This document shows positions 1 through 10,200 of a stretch of DNA of 64,000 nt, in pieces. This DNA is from BPGX01 sp035405785 (GTDB lineage: Bacteria > Bacteroidota > Bacteroidia > B-17B0 > Aurantibacillaceae). The position numbers and the translations under genes are program-made. The notes beneath the pieces are model-generated. The model was given only the letters and a program-made list of their open reading frames with translations. It did not search any database and was not told the origin of the DNA. Positions within the stretch are counted from its first letter, which is position 1; each line of letters starts with the position of its first letter. The DNA lies in contig DAONJS010000010.1 of the NCBI GenBank assembly GCA_035405785.1, positions 31,171-95,170 of the forward strand, read 5' to 3'.

Positions 1-2
1 GA

Positions 3-707
3 GGCAAAGGTGGATCTATGCACATGTTTAGTAAAGAACATAATTTCTTTGGAGGACACGGAATTGTTGGAGGACAAATACCACTTGGAGCGGGTATTGC
101 TTTTGCAGAAAAATATAATGGCACATCAAATGTTTGTATTACAGCAATGGGTGATGGTGCAGTAAGACAGGGAGCGTTTCATGAGGCACTTAATATGGCC
201 ATGACGTGGAAATTACCCGTTGTTTTTATCATTGAAAATAACTTGTATGCAATGGGCACGTCTGTAGCAAGAACAAGTAATGTAACAGATTTATATAAAC
301 TCGGATGTGCTTATGATATGCCATCTTATCAGGTAGATGGATTGAGTGTAGAAGATGTGCATAATGCTGTGTATGAAGCCGCAGAAAGAGCAAGAAGAGG
401 CGAAGGACCAACACTTCTGGAAGTGAGAACGTATCGTTACAGAGGTCATAGTATGAGTGATCCACAGACATACAGAACAAAAGAAGAAGTGGAAGAATAT
501 AAAAAGAATGATTGTATAGAACGAGTGATTAAAACAATGAAAAATAATGGTTGGATTACAGATGCAGATATTGAAAAATTAGAAGAAAAAGTTAAAGCAA
601 TTGTTGATGAAAGTGTTCAGTTTGCCGAAGAAAGTCCATATCCAGAACCACATGAATTATACGAAGATGTATATGTTCAAAAAGATTATCCATTTATTAA
701 AGATTAA
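3..707 (+). CDS. pdhA: Pyruvate dehydrogenase E1 component, alpha subunit (5' end cut by window)
   Basis: Thiamine-diphosphate-dependent subunit that decarboxylates pyruvate and passes the acetyl group to E2. The reading frame is open to the window edge; in-frame residues GKGGS precede the first internal Met (position 18), matching the family's conserved GKGGSMH segment, so the true start lies outside the window. The ThDP/Mg motif runs from GDGAVRQG to IENN (45 and 73 residues from that Met), and YRYRGHSMSDP is the conserved loop after it. About 230 of some 330 expected residues are present. The E2 gene lies 219 bases downstream on the same strand, with a gene remnant between them. Identification is firm from motifs and context. 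Confidence 0.95.
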   Translation, partial: GKGGSMHMFSKEHNFFGGHGIVGGQIPLGAGIAFAEKYNGTSNVCITAMGDGAVRQGAFHEALNMAMTWKLPVVFIIENNLYAMGTSVARTSNVTDLYKLGCAYDMPSYQVDGLSVEDVHNAVYEAAERARRGEGPTLLEVRTYRYRGHSMSDPQTYRTKEEVEEYKKNDCIERVIKTMKNNGWITDADIEKLEEKVKAIVDESVQFAEESPYPEPHELYEDVYVQKDYPFIKD

Positions 708-708
708 A

Positions 709-926
709 ATGAGATTAGACGAAAAAACTCGTATGGCTATTAAAAATTCAGTTTTATCATTAGATTCAAATGCTAAAGTTTTTTTGTTTGGTTCAAGAAC
801 TGATTCTATAAAATTTATTTCTAATCAAGTTATACCTTTATAATAAACGCAGCGATAAAATTTTTTCAACACATCAAATTATAATTGATTATTATAATAA
901 CTTAAAAAATAAAACTAAATAAACCT
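709..926 (+). pseudogene. Remnant of a MNT-type nucleotidyltransferase
   Basis: A 44-codon frame (709-843) starts one base after the pdhA stop. Its product begins MRLDEKTRMAIKN and reaches KVFLFGSRTDS, the start of the minimal nucleotidyltransferase fold (antitoxin-like MNT family), where GSR precedes the catalytic G-x-D-x-D segment. The frame then degenerates and stops before any catalytic aspartate. In another frame an open stretch (812-926) encodes ...LYNKRSDKIFSTHQ..., which may be a shifted part of the same decayed gene or chance. I see no partner HEPN gene. The call rests on the LFGSR motif and length, so the family is likely but not certain. Confidence 0.5.
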
Positions 927-2525
927 ATGGCACAAGTAGTAAAAATGCCCAAGTTAAGTGATACAATGACTGAGGGCGTAATAGTAAAATGGCACAAAAA
1001 AGTAGGAGATAAAGTAAAAAGCGGAGATATATTGGCTGAAATTGAAACAGATAAAGCCACCATGGAATTTGAATCTTTTTATGATGGTGTATTGTTACAT
1101 ATTGGAGTAGAAGAAAAAAAATCTGTGCCAGTTGATGCCGTAATTGCTATTATTGGTAAAGAAGGTGAAGATATAAAATCTTTACTTGCTAATACAAATG
1201 GGCAAACTACTCAACCAGCAAGCAATACACAAACATCTGATACAAATGTAAGTCAAACTAAAACGGCTACTATACCTTCTACTGTTCATATTGTAAAAAT
1301 GCCTAAGTTGAGTGATACAATGACAGAAGGTGTGGTAGTAAAGTGGAATAAAAAAGTAGGAGATAAAGTAAAAAGCGGAGATATATTAGCAGAGATTGAA
1401 ACAGACAAAGCCACTATGGAATTTGAATCTTTTTATGATGGCGTTTTATTGCATATTGGTGTGCAAGAAAAACAATCTGCACCAGTAGATGCTTTATTGG
1501 CTATTATTGGAAAAGGTGATGAAAATGTCAATGAAATTTTAGAAGCATTGAAAGGTGGAGTAAATACAAGTGCCACTTCATCAAAAGAAGCAACCACAAA
1601 TACCAACAAAACAGAAGCATCATCAGTAAATCAAAAAGTTAGTGCGACAACAGATGCATCAGGAAGAATTAAAGCATCGCCATTAGCAAAAAGATTAGCA
1701 AAAGAAAAAGGGATAGATTTATCGCAGGTAAAAGGAACAGGAGAAAATGGCAGAATTACAAAAAGAGATATTGAAAACTTTAAACCATCCTCAACACCAT
1801 CTACATCAGCAAGTATAGCAACCTCTGCATTTGCCGACTTCAAAGAATCATACAGAGATGAGGATTTAACGCAAATGAGAAAAACGATTGCTCGTAGATT
1901 AACAGAAAGTAAAAATTCAGCACCACATTATTACTTGACCATTGATGTAGATATGGAAAATGCTATTGCATTCAGAACAATGGCTAATCAGGCACAAGAT
2001 GTAAAAATTTCATTTAATGATATTGTTGTGAAAGCTGTTGCTTTGTCATTGAGAAAACATCCAAAAGTAAATAGTAGTTGGTTGGGCGACAGAATCAGAT
2101 ATTATGACCATATTCACATTGGTGTAGCTGTTGCTATAGAAGACGGATTAATTGTGCCTGTGGTTCGTTTTGCAGATAAAAAATCTTTAGTGCAAATTTC
2201 TTTGGAAAGTAAAGAACTTGCTACAAAGGCAAAAGAAAGAAAATTGCAACCTAAAGATTGGGAAGGCAATACTTTCACAGTTTCTAATTTAGGAATGTTT
2301 GGTATATCACAATTTACATCTATTATCAATAGTCCAGAATCTTGTATTTTATCAGTAGGTGCTATTAGAAATGTTCCTGTGGTTAAAAATAATCAGGTAG
2401 TGCCAGGTAATGTAATGACTTTAACAATGGCTTGCGACCATAGAACTGTGGATGGAGCAACTGGTGCCGCATTTTTACAAACTTTGAAAAACTATCTTGA
2501 AAATCCTATTGGAATGTTGTTGTAA
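927..2525 (+). CDS. pdhC: Dihydrolipoamide acetyltransferase, pyruvate dehydrogenase E2, two lipoyl domains
   Basis: Core enzyme of the pyruvate dehydrogenase complex; it transfers acetyl groups from E1 to CoA through swinging lipoyl arms. Residues 1-80 and about 119-197 are two lipoyl domains, each with the ETDKATMEFES lipoylation motif (Lys43 and Lys161). Ala/Thr/Ser-rich linkers follow. About 247-284 is the peripheral subunit-binding domain (SPLAKRLAKEKGIDL...GTGENGRITKRDI). From about 310 comes the acetyltransferase domain, ending with the catalytic DHRTVDG at about 504-510. At 532 residues this is a normal two-lipoyl E2. The two lipoyl domains share a 38-base identical block, so they were duplicated or converted recently. 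No E1 beta or E3 gene is in the window. Confidence 0.96.
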   Translation: MAQVVKMPKLSDTMTEGVIVKWHKKVGDKVKSGDILAEIETDKATMEFESFYDGVLLHIGVEEKKSVPVDAVIAIIGKEGEDIKSLLANTNGQTTQPASNTQTSDTNVSQTKTATIPSTVHIVKMPKLSDTMTEGVVVKWNKKVGDKVKSGDILAEIETDKATMEFESFYDGVLLHIGVQEKQSAPVDALLAIIGKGDENVNEILEALKGGVNTSATSSKEATTNTNKTEASSVNQKVSATTDASGRIKASPLAKRLAKEKGIDLSQVKGTGENGRITKRDIENFKPSSTPSTSASIATSAFADFKESYRDEDLTQMRKTIARRLTESKNSAPHYYLTIDVDMENAIAFRTMANQAQDVKISFNDIVVKAVALSLRKHPKVNSSWLGDRIRYYDHIHIGVAVAIEDGLIVPVVRFADKKSLVQISLESKELATKAKERKLQPKDWEGNTFTVSNLGMFGISQFTSIINSPESCILSVGAIRNVPVVKNNQVVPGNVMTLTMACDHRTVDGATGAAFLQTLKNYLENPIGMLL

Positions 2526-2553
2526 AGATTGGATGATTTTTTGAATAAGTAAA

Positions 2554-3132
2554 ATGACTGATACTGAAAATTTAAAAGTAAAAACAATTAGCACAAGGGT
2601 TTCAATTGCACACACTTCAAATAATGATACTAAAATTTGGAGTTTAGTAATTTTACCTTATGTAGAAAAAACAAAAATGTGGGGATTGTTGTTATGGATT
2701 ATTGCATGGACAGTTAGTGGATTGATAATTATTGGAAGTTATAAAGTATCAGTTAATTCAGAACAAAAGTTATTTATTATCATCTTTACATTTTTCTGGT
2801 TGTATTATGAATGGAAGATGATAAATGTTTACATCTGGAAAAAATGGGGAAAGGAAAAAGTGTGGATAAAAGACGATACGCTTTATATTGAGGAAGATGT
2901 GTTGAATAAAAAAAGAATAAAGAAGTTTAAGACAAGAGACATAAATTCAGTAGAAATGGTTGAGTTTGATGAAAAGTCGTTTCTTGATTTTATTTCAAAT
3001 AGTTTTTGGAATAAAGGAAAGGCAAGAGTAAAAGTAAATGTATTAGGAAAAGATTATTATTTTGCTTATCAAATAACAGACTCAGAAGCAAGAGAGATAG
3101 TGAAAGAATTGAAGAGAGAGGTGGTGAGGTAA
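2554..3132 (+). CDS. Uncharacterised two-TM membrane protein
   Basis: 192 residues of unknown function. Two hydrophobic segments (about 43-62 and 73-90) are joined by a short loop and followed by a soluble charged tail of about 95 residues. The tail (KEKVWIKDDTLYIEEDVLNKKRIKKF, read in parts) resembles the bacterial PH-like layout in which a membrane hairpin is followed by a beta-rich domain, but I cannot confirm this. It begins 28 bases after the E2 stop on the same strand and so may be read through from the pdh genes. Its stop lies two bases from the stop of the converging sulfotransferase gene. The family call is a guess; the reading frame itself looks real. Confidence 0.6.
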   Translation: MTDTENLKVKTISTRVSIAHTSNNDTKIWSLVILPYVEKTKMWGLLLWIIAWTVSGLIIIGSYKVSVNSEQKLFIIIFTFFWLYYEWKMINVYIWKKWGKEKVWIKDDTLYIEEDVLNKKRIKKFKTRDINSVEMVEFDEKSFLDFISNSFWNKGKARVKVNVLGKDYYFAYQITDSEAREIVKELKREVVR

Positions 3133-3144
3133 AATCACGCCTCT
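3117..3144. terminator. Possible bidirectional hairpin between convergent genes
   Basis: AGAGG-TG-GTGA (3117-3127) can pair with TCAC-G-CCTCT (3135-3144) around a GGTAAAA loop. It lies across the two stop codons of converging genes. There is no good U-tract on either strand, so termination is only a possibility. Confidence 0.3.
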
Positions 3145-4196
3145 ACCATTCTTTTACCTCTCACTTTCTTGATTAAAATTTTAATTGAAATAGGTATCTT
3201 CAAATACAATTTCAAAAACCAGTATCTTTTTAAACTTGCTTTTAATAATTGACATTTGTCTGTAATGCTTAATGGTGCTGTGCCGTATTCATATAAATCA
3301 TAGTTCAGATATTGTGCAGTTTTTCCGCAAATTGTTGCAATTTTTTTTAGTTGAATTTCACTTAATTCTTTTTTCCACAAGCCAATTTTATCTTTAGATA
3401 TGGGCTTTAATAATCCGCTGTGAAAATCTAACATTCTATGATAATACGCTTCACCAACAACAGGCCTTTTGTATTCTATAAATTTTTTGTAATTCTCTTG
3501 AAAGTTTAACATTTCAGGAAAAAACTTAACTTCTAAAAATTGACAAATGTTTTGAATAGTTTTTTCTGTTTGTAAAATCAAATCTTCATAATGCACTACA
3601 AGTATTTTTTCTTTGGGAATTTTTTCAAACAGATATTGCACATTTTTGTATGTATCATTCCAAATGCCCGCCATATACACAATATCCGATGTATTGTGCA
3701 AATTTCTTTTTTTTCTAATTAATACATTATCTCTTACATCTCTTGTCAAAATAATATATTTTGAATCAGGAAAAATTTTCAACACATCTTTAATGTAATA
3801 CAAATACTTAATTTGTTTATCAACGAAAACCTTTAAGTTTGATTTATCTTTTACATCAAAAAAATGCCAATAAATAAGCCGAAGTAGAGTAGGGTAGGGT
3901 AAGTGTTCTTTGTGTGCTAATAAATTTTTTTCAAATACTTTTATATCACTAAAAAACATTTTCAAATTCTTTTCTGACAAATACACAAAATCATGAACTA
4001 AATCTTGGATTTCTTTTTCAGTATAAGTAACTTTTTGATGATATTTTGGATATAAATAAAGTGCAAATAATTCTTCTGATGTAGCAAGTATTTCAGGAGA
4101 TTGATTAAGTATTGCATTTAATAAACTGCTTCCTGTTCTTTCTGTGCAAAGAATAAAGTGAATAGGTAATTGTTTTATTTTATTTATATCAAGCAT
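3135..4196 (-). CDS. Sulfotransferase family protein (PAPS-dependent)
   Basis: 353 residues. The N-terminus carries the 5'-phosphosulfate-binding loop-like motif CTERTGSSLL (residues 17-26), and LTRDVRDN (150-157) matches the 3'-phosphate-binding arginine region of sulfotransferases. VVHYEDL follows near residue 200, also typical of the family. Such enzymes move sulfate from PAPS to a carbohydrate, lipid or protein; the acceptor cannot be told. There is no signal peptide, so it is probably cytoplasmic. Its start overlaps the end of the upstream FucP-like permease gene by 8 bases, which indicates co-transcription and translational coupling and hints at a sugar-related acceptor. No PAPS-synthesis genes are nearby. 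Confidence 0.75.
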   Translation of the reverse strand: MLDINKIKQLPIHFILCTERTGSSLLNAILNQSPEILATSEELFALYLYPKYHQKVTYTEKEIQDLVHDFVYLSEKNLKMFFSDIKVFEKNLLAHKEHLPYPTLLRLIYWHFFDVKDKSNLKVFVDKQIKYLYYIKDVLKIFPDSKYIILTRDVRDNVLIRKKRNLHNTSDIVYMAGIWNDTYKNVQYLFEKIPKEKILVVHYEDLILQTEKTIQNICQFLEVKFFPEMLNFQENYKKFIEYKRPVVGEAYYHRMLDFHSGLLKPISKDKIGLWKKELSEIQLKKIATICGKTAQYLNYDLYEYGTAPLSITDKCQLLKASLKRYWFLKLYLKIPISIKILIKKVRGKRMVEA

Positions 4197-5568
4197 TGAT
4201 AAGTTGTTTCTTTTTATTAGCCACTATACCATACACACAAAGATATGCAAAACACAGCATTCCTACTACATAACTCAAATTAATTCCAAATGGTTTTGAA
4301 AGATATGCCTGAAATACACTAATCCATCCGCCACCCATTATCATCATAATAAGTAAACTTGATACAATGCCTGTATTTTTGCCCATTTTATAGAGTGCAA
4401 TTTCAAATATACAAGGCCATAAAGTTGAGCAAAATAAACCCACTGCAAGAATATTAAAAATTGAAAATGTAGATTGTGTAATAATACCTAATCCAATCAA
4501 AGTAAATCCAGCAATAGAGTAATATGTGAGTTGCCTTGCTGCATCGCCTTTTGAAAGGTAATCTAAAATTATCATTACAACAATATATACTAACATCCAT
4601 TCAATGTTTGGAATACTTTTGTGATTAATAAGCAAAATTATATTGATTAAACTATATGCCAGTAAAGGAAAAATAATTTTCAATAAAGATTTTTTCCATT
4701 TTGATTCTGCGAATATATCAGCCGCAGAAGCCCATCTGCCAATCATCAAACATCCCCAATATAATGAAATGTAAGGTGCTACTTCACTTGTTGAAATGTT
4801 TGCTTTTTGCTTTGCAAATTCTGCAAAATTTGCAGCAGTAGATACTTCCACGCCAACATAAGTAAATATCGCTAACATCCCCATCCAAACTTGTGGTTGT
4901 TTAATAAGTGATGTTATTTCACTGAATTGCTGAATGCTTTGTGTTTCGGCATTGAAATCAAATTTCATTTTCTGAAAGAAAAATATTACAGCAATAATGA
5001 TAAACATTGCACCTAATATCAAATAAGGATACATTAAATGTTCAATAGATGAAAGTTGTGTTGAATTTTTGAAAACAGCATAAGATACAATGAGTGGGCC
5101 AATGGTTGTGCCAATGTTATTGATACCACCTGCTAAACTTAATCTTTGCGAACCAAATGAAACATCACCAGCATTGATAACAATAGGATTAGCAGCAGTT
5201 TGTTGTAATGAAAAACCTAATCCGATAATAAACAATCCAGTGATGAGTGCAACAAATGAACTGCTCTGTGCTGCAGGAATAAAGAGCAATGAGCCAATAA
5301 ATGAAATCAATAATCCAATACTTAATCCCTTTGAATATCCTGTAACTTGAAGCAAATCATTTTTGAGATAAAAACTAATCAGCAAATACAATATACTTCC
5401 AATTGTATAAGCGAAATAAAAAACAAATGAAATCATTTGAGATTGCCATTGTTCAATGTGTAAATGGTCTTTGAAAATAGGAATAAGCACATCATTACTT
5501 GCGGCTACAAATCCCCAAAAGAAAAACAAACCAACAACGCTGTAAAATACCGATGAAGTTTTTTTCAT
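4189..5568 (-). CDS. Sugar MFS transporter, FucP (fucose/glucose/galactose permease) type
   Basis: 459 residues with about 12 hydrophobic segments. The opening segment FFFWGFVAASNDVLIP (about 15-30) is the FucP/GluP family signature, including the Asn-Asp pair in the first helix. A second family-like stretch, QQTAANPIVINAG, lies in the fourth to fifth helix region (about 122-134), the usual site of the Q-x-x-x-NP motif. Proteins of this family import hexoses or 6-deoxyhexoses by proton symport; the substrate here is unknown. It sits 5 bases after the barrel gene and overlaps the sulfotransferase gene by 8 bases, so it belongs to a minus-strand cluster of envelope genes. Confidence 0.88.
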   Translation of the reverse strand: MKKTSSVFYSVVGLFFFWGFVAASNDVLIPIFKDHLHIEQWQSQMISFVFYFAYTIGSILYLLISFYLKNDLLQVTGYSKGLSIGLLISFIGSLLFIPAAQSSSFVALITGLFIIGLGFSLQQTAANPIVINAGDVSFGSQRLSLAGGINNIGTTIGPLIVSYAVFKNSTQLSSIEHLMYPYLILGAMFIIIAVIFFFQKMKFDFNAETQSIQQFSEITSLIKQPQVWMGMLAIFTYVGVEVSTAANFAEFAKQKANISTSEVAPYISLYWGCLMIGRWASAADIFAESKWKKSLLKIIFPLLAYSLINIILLINHKSIPNIEWMLVYIVVMIILDYLSKGDAARQLTYYSIAGFTLIGLGIITQSTFSIFNILAVGLFCSTLWPCIFEIALYKMGKNTGIVSSLLIMMIMGGGWISVFQAYLSKPFGINLSYVVGMLCFAYLCVYGIVANKKKQLINA

Positions 5569-5573
5569 AACTA

Positions 5574-7235
5574 CTAATAAGGAATGTAAGTGAAACCAAT
5601 CAACAAATTAAATCTTTGTGATGGATAATTATACCATTTGTAATAGCGTAAGTTTGCGATATTTGCTAATGTTGCAAATACAGAAAGGGATTTGTTTCTT
5701 TTGTATTCTGCAGTGAAATTAAAGTCAATGATATTTGAAAGTAGTTTGTAATTATTATTGATGGAAGTTTTAGCCCATCTTTCGCTGATTAGAAAGGCAT
5801 CTGTTTTGAATAAAAAATTTTCATTGAGTGTATATTGTGCTGATAATTGTGCTTTGTAAATGGGCTTTTGCCATGGTTTAATGAAATTCTTTAATTGATA
5901 ATAATAGTAACTTCCCGATGCCATTATTTTTAGTTGATTGATGGCATCATAGCGAATTTGAGCGTTCAATGAATACAATGTAGTGTTATCATATTCTACC
6001 ATATATTGATTGTTGATATTTAAGTTTCTATCATAATAGATATTAAAGAAGTGCAAACTATCCCATCTTTCATAATTGCCTTGAATAATATAATCTGTTT
6101 TTGAACTTAATCTGCCTTTGAATCCTGCAAATATATTGATGGACTGATTTGAATTAGTTAAGTGTATGCCTTTGTTTAATGAATAAAAAATGGTATTGAT
6201 AAATGGATTTTCATCAGATAATGATTTGATGCTGTTTTTGTTAAGTTGTCCATCAATGCCTGCAAATGTTTCAATGATGTGATGATACATATTGTAGTTG
6301 ATAAAAAACACAGGATAAAAATAAAACTTTTTAGCATAAAAAACATCTAATGTTGTTTTAATTCCTACACGAATTTCTATGTTTTCATTTTTTGATAAAA
6401 AGTATGGAGATAGAGTAAAAATGTGGTTATTCAAAGTATCTTTGTTGAGTTTATGATTGTAAAAATCATAATTGACATTGAGGAAAAAATTTTCTTGATG
6501 TATAAAAGTATTAAGTGTAGCATTTAGTTTAATATTGTTTTCTCTTGCATCTTGATAGTTTTGTAAGTTATAGTATGATATTAAAATATCGTGATGAATT
6601 TTTGATGAATCGTTGTAATTACTTTTAATTTTCAATGAAGGCGACCAATAATAATATTGTTGTCTGTAAAAATTTTTGTCAGAAAATTTGTTGACAGAAG
6701 TATCAAAGCCATAGTTGTATAATTTATTATTAGAATAATCTAAATTGAATTTGAGAAAATGTTTTTCAATGTATTTTTCTGCAAATGCAGATGCTGTATG
6801 GTCTGTAAATCCACTGTATCCAACATTTTGAAGTTGTTTGTCTGATGCTAAAAGATTGTAGTAAATGCCATAACGGATATTTTTGTCGTTTTTATTTCCA
6901 AAATAAAGTTCTAACAAGGGCATATTATACATAAAGCCATATCCACCTTTGATGTAGGAACGATGTGCGTTCCAAACATATTTTTCTTTGTATTTTGCAA
7001 AGGTTAATGGTTCTAATTGATATTTTTTATAAATAGGAAAAGAATTGATGGAGTAATTAAAGTTGGTGATTTTTTTAATAGTATCTGCAATTTCAGGGTT
7101 ATCGGAAAGTTTATTAGCGGCTTTGATAATGGGCTGAAAATGTGATTGCACATTAAAACTAATATCCTGCACTTGAGATAAAATGGTGTTTGTAATCATT
7201 GTGCAGGTAAATAAAATTAAGTGTATTTTTTTCAT
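5574..7235 (-). CDS. Outer-membrane beta-barrel protein without plug (TonB-receptor-like)
   Basis: 553 residues with signal peptide MKKIHLILFTCTMITNTILS. After about residue 100 the sequence alternates polar and hydrophobic residues in short strands rich in Tyr, Asn and Phe, and it ends with aromatic NLLIGFTYIPY, typical of a barrel's last strand. No TonB box or carboxypeptidase/plug domain is present, and it is shorter than true TonB-dependent receptors. It starts 9 bases after the long TPR gene. I recall such TPR-plus-barrel pairs as common in Bacteroidota, but no function is known to me. It could be a secretin-like partner or a channel; barrel status is firm, role is not. Confidence 0.7.
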   Translation of the reverse strand: MKKIHLILFTCTMITNTILSQVQDISFNVQSHFQPIIKAANKLSDNPEIADTIKKITNFNYSINSFPIYKKYQLEPLTFAKYKEKYVWNAHRSYIKGGYGFMYNMPLLELYFGNKNDKNIRYGIYYNLLASDKQLQNVGYSGFTDHTASAFAEKYIEKHFLKFNLDYSNNKLYNYGFDTSVNKFSDKNFYRQQYYYWSPSLKIKSNYNDSSKIHHDILISYYNLQNYQDARENNIKLNATLNTFIHQENFFLNVNYDFYNHKLNKDTLNNHIFTLSPYFLSKNENIEIRVGIKTTLDVFYAKKFYFYPVFFINYNMYHHIIETFAGIDGQLNKNSIKSLSDENPFINTIFYSLNKGIHLTNSNQSINIFAGFKGRLSSKTDYIIQGNYERWDSLHFFNIYYDRNLNINNQYMVEYDNTTLYSLNAQIRYDAINQLKIMASGSYYYYQLKNFIKPWQKPIYKAQLSAQYTLNENFLFKTDAFLISERWAKTSINNNYKLLSNIIDFNFTAEYKRNKSLSVFATLANIANLRYYKWYNYPSQRFNLLIGFTYIPY

Positions 7236-7244
7236 AGTTATAAA

Positions 7245-10200
7245 TTATTGTTGTTGTTTTGATTCTTGATATTCATCAAATAGTTTGTCAAATAAATCTT
7301 TATTTTCTTTGTTAGTTTCATTTTGATTTAATGCTCTGTTTACTTCATCTAATTTTTGTTGTGCAGTTTTCAAAATTTCATCTTTTACTTTAGCAGTAAG
7401 AATAGTTTCTAAAATAATTTTTGCATTAGCATAATCTTTTTGTTGCATATAAGCATCGGCTAATACAAGCATTCCTTCTGCATTTATTTCATCATTTGTA
7501 TATTGATAAGATAAAAGTTCATTGATAGCATTTTCACATTGTTTGTAATTACCCTGACCTAAATAAATTTTAGCCGCATATACATAACTTCTTGCACCAT
7601 TAGAGTTTTTGAGTTGTTTGGGAAGTGTAGTAAATTCTTTCAATGCTTCATTATATTGTTGTTGTTCATATAATGCAAGGGCTTTGTAGTATTTGGCTTC
7701 TTTTATTTGATTATCATTTGCTTTGTTTGAATTTGATAAAATAAAGTTACTTAATTCCAATACTTTTGAATAATCTTGTAATTGCACAGCAGATTTAAGA
7801 GCAAACCATTTTGCTTGAAAAACATTAGCAGGTTCTTCGGTTGTTTCTGCGTATTTTAATAATAATGGAAGTGCTTCTGAATAATTTTTTTGTTTGTAAA
7901 AATAAAATGATGTTTTGGCTAATGCATCTTCTGTAAATAAGAAGCGATTAGAATGACGAACAATAACTAAATAATGTTCAATTGATTTTTGGATATTGCT
8001 TGAATCACTTGAATTGTAAAGACATTCAGCAATACAATAATGTGCTTCCATTGCATTCTTTCCATCAGGAAATTTTTGCAGATATTCTTCAAATAAGGAT
8101 TTTGCTTTTTCACAATTTTTTTGATTGTAATAATAATCTTTTGCTGATTCATATAAAGAGTTTTCAACTTGATTGACAGATAAAGGATTTCCAATTGCTT
8201 CAAAATATCTTTCCATTTCAGCAATTTGCCCTTTACTTTCAAAAATCTTTTTAATAACAGGTAATACTTCCTGTGCTTCACTGCTATTAGGATTATTTTT
8301 TACTACTTTGTCTAAATATAAAAATGCTTTGTCATCATTTTTTTGCGAATAATAAATTAATCCCAGCGAAACCATTGCTTTTATTGATGAAGGATGATTA
8401 GGATAAGCACTTAAAAATTTTTCGTAATACTGAATGGCTGATGAATTCAATTTCATATCATTGTTGTAAGTATCGGCTATTTCAAGTAAGGCAAGTGGTG
8501 TATAATCAGATTTTGGATAATTTTCAGTAAGTGTTTTTAATAATGAAACTTTTTCATCAAACTTTTTCAATAAACCAAGACACAATGCTTTTTGATACAT
8601 AGCATAGTCGGTTTCGGTTTTATTTAATTGAATGGCTTTGGAGTAATATTCTACAGCCATAGGATAATTTTGTTGCAAAAAGAAACAATCACCTGCACGA
8701 ATAGCCGCATCAGATTTTTTAGTATAATCATTAGAATTACTGTTGGCAAATTTTGAAAAGAATACAGCGGCTTCTGCAATATCACCTTCGTTTTGTCTTT
8801 TTAAGTAACAATAAGCAATGTTGTAATTACTAACTTCGTATTCCTTCATTGATGGGGCAAATGGGAGTAATTGAAATTTTTTCCAGTAAGTAATAGCAGT
8901 TGAATAATCTTTATTTTGAAAATAAATTTCTGCAAGCCAGTAATGTGCTAATGTTGTAAATACAGATTCATTAGCAGTTTTAATAGTTTTATTAAAATAT
9001 AATTCTGCAAGTGGATAATTTTTATCATTAAAATATCTGACTGCTAAATTGAAAAGTAATCTTTGATGGATTTGCTCAATTTGTGGTGTTTTTACAGATA
9101 TTTTATCAATGGTTTCTAATGCTTTTTCATAGTTTTTTGTGGTAGCATAAGCATTGATAAGATATTGAAGGGCTTCATCTTTACGATGTGAAAGAGGATA
9201 TTCATTGATATATTGTGTAAAAGCATTGATGGTTTCATTGAATGGGCTGTAATCTAATTCATAAGAAAGTTTAGCAAAGTTGAACAAAGCATCTTCTTTT
9301 ATAGATGGAATAAAATTTAATTTTGATGCACCATAAAAAGCATTTTTGGCTTTGTCTTTTTGATTAAGTTTTAAATAGCAATCTGCTAAATGATACCAAG
9401 CATTTTGTGCAATAGAATCTTCCTGACCTATTGATTTTTCAAAGTATTTAGCCGCATTCTCATAATTTTTTTGTTGATAATATGCGTAACCAAGTAAATA
9501 ATTACCTTGATTATTTAAGCCGCTTAATTGATTTGCTTTTTCAAGTGCTTCTGCACATTTATCATATTGTTTCAGATTAAAATATGATTCACCAAGCATT
9601 CTTTGAATTTCAGGAAGTTTTTGATAAAACAATGAATCTTTGATAAGTTTATTAGTAGTTGAAATAACATCCTGAAATTTGTTTTGAATAAAATAAATGT
9701 GTGTGATATAGTATGGAATGATTACAGCATAGTTATTATCTTTTTCTAATTTCAAGAAGTTTTCAAGTGCAGGTTCGTATTTTTTTTGTTGATATGCAAT
9801 GTGAGCGTAGTAGTAAGTAGCGTGATTGTAATAAGGATTATCAGTATCTTTCAGTTCATAAAATTCTGCTGATGCTTCATTCAAATGCCCTGTTTCCATT
9901 AAAGAGTAGCCCTTTTTGTAGCGATACTCAAAATATCTTTCTTTTGATAAAACATCACTATCAATTTTTTTGAAAGTATTTATTACATCCTGATATTTTT
10001 TCTTTTTGAAATATAAATCACCTAAGTAAAAAAGAGCATCATTAACTTTTGTAGATTCTGGATGTTTGCTTACAAAATTTTTCAAGAGCAATTCAGCATC
10101 CTTGTTTTCTAAATAATAAGCACAAACTGCTTGATAATATTCAGCATCAACAGATAATAATTGTTCTTTATTTTTTGATTGATTGTATTTATCAAAGAGT

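Noticed and set aside
709..843. 44-residue frame as an intact small gene
   Set aside because: It stops right after the LFGSR motif with no catalytic residues, so a remnant is the better reading.
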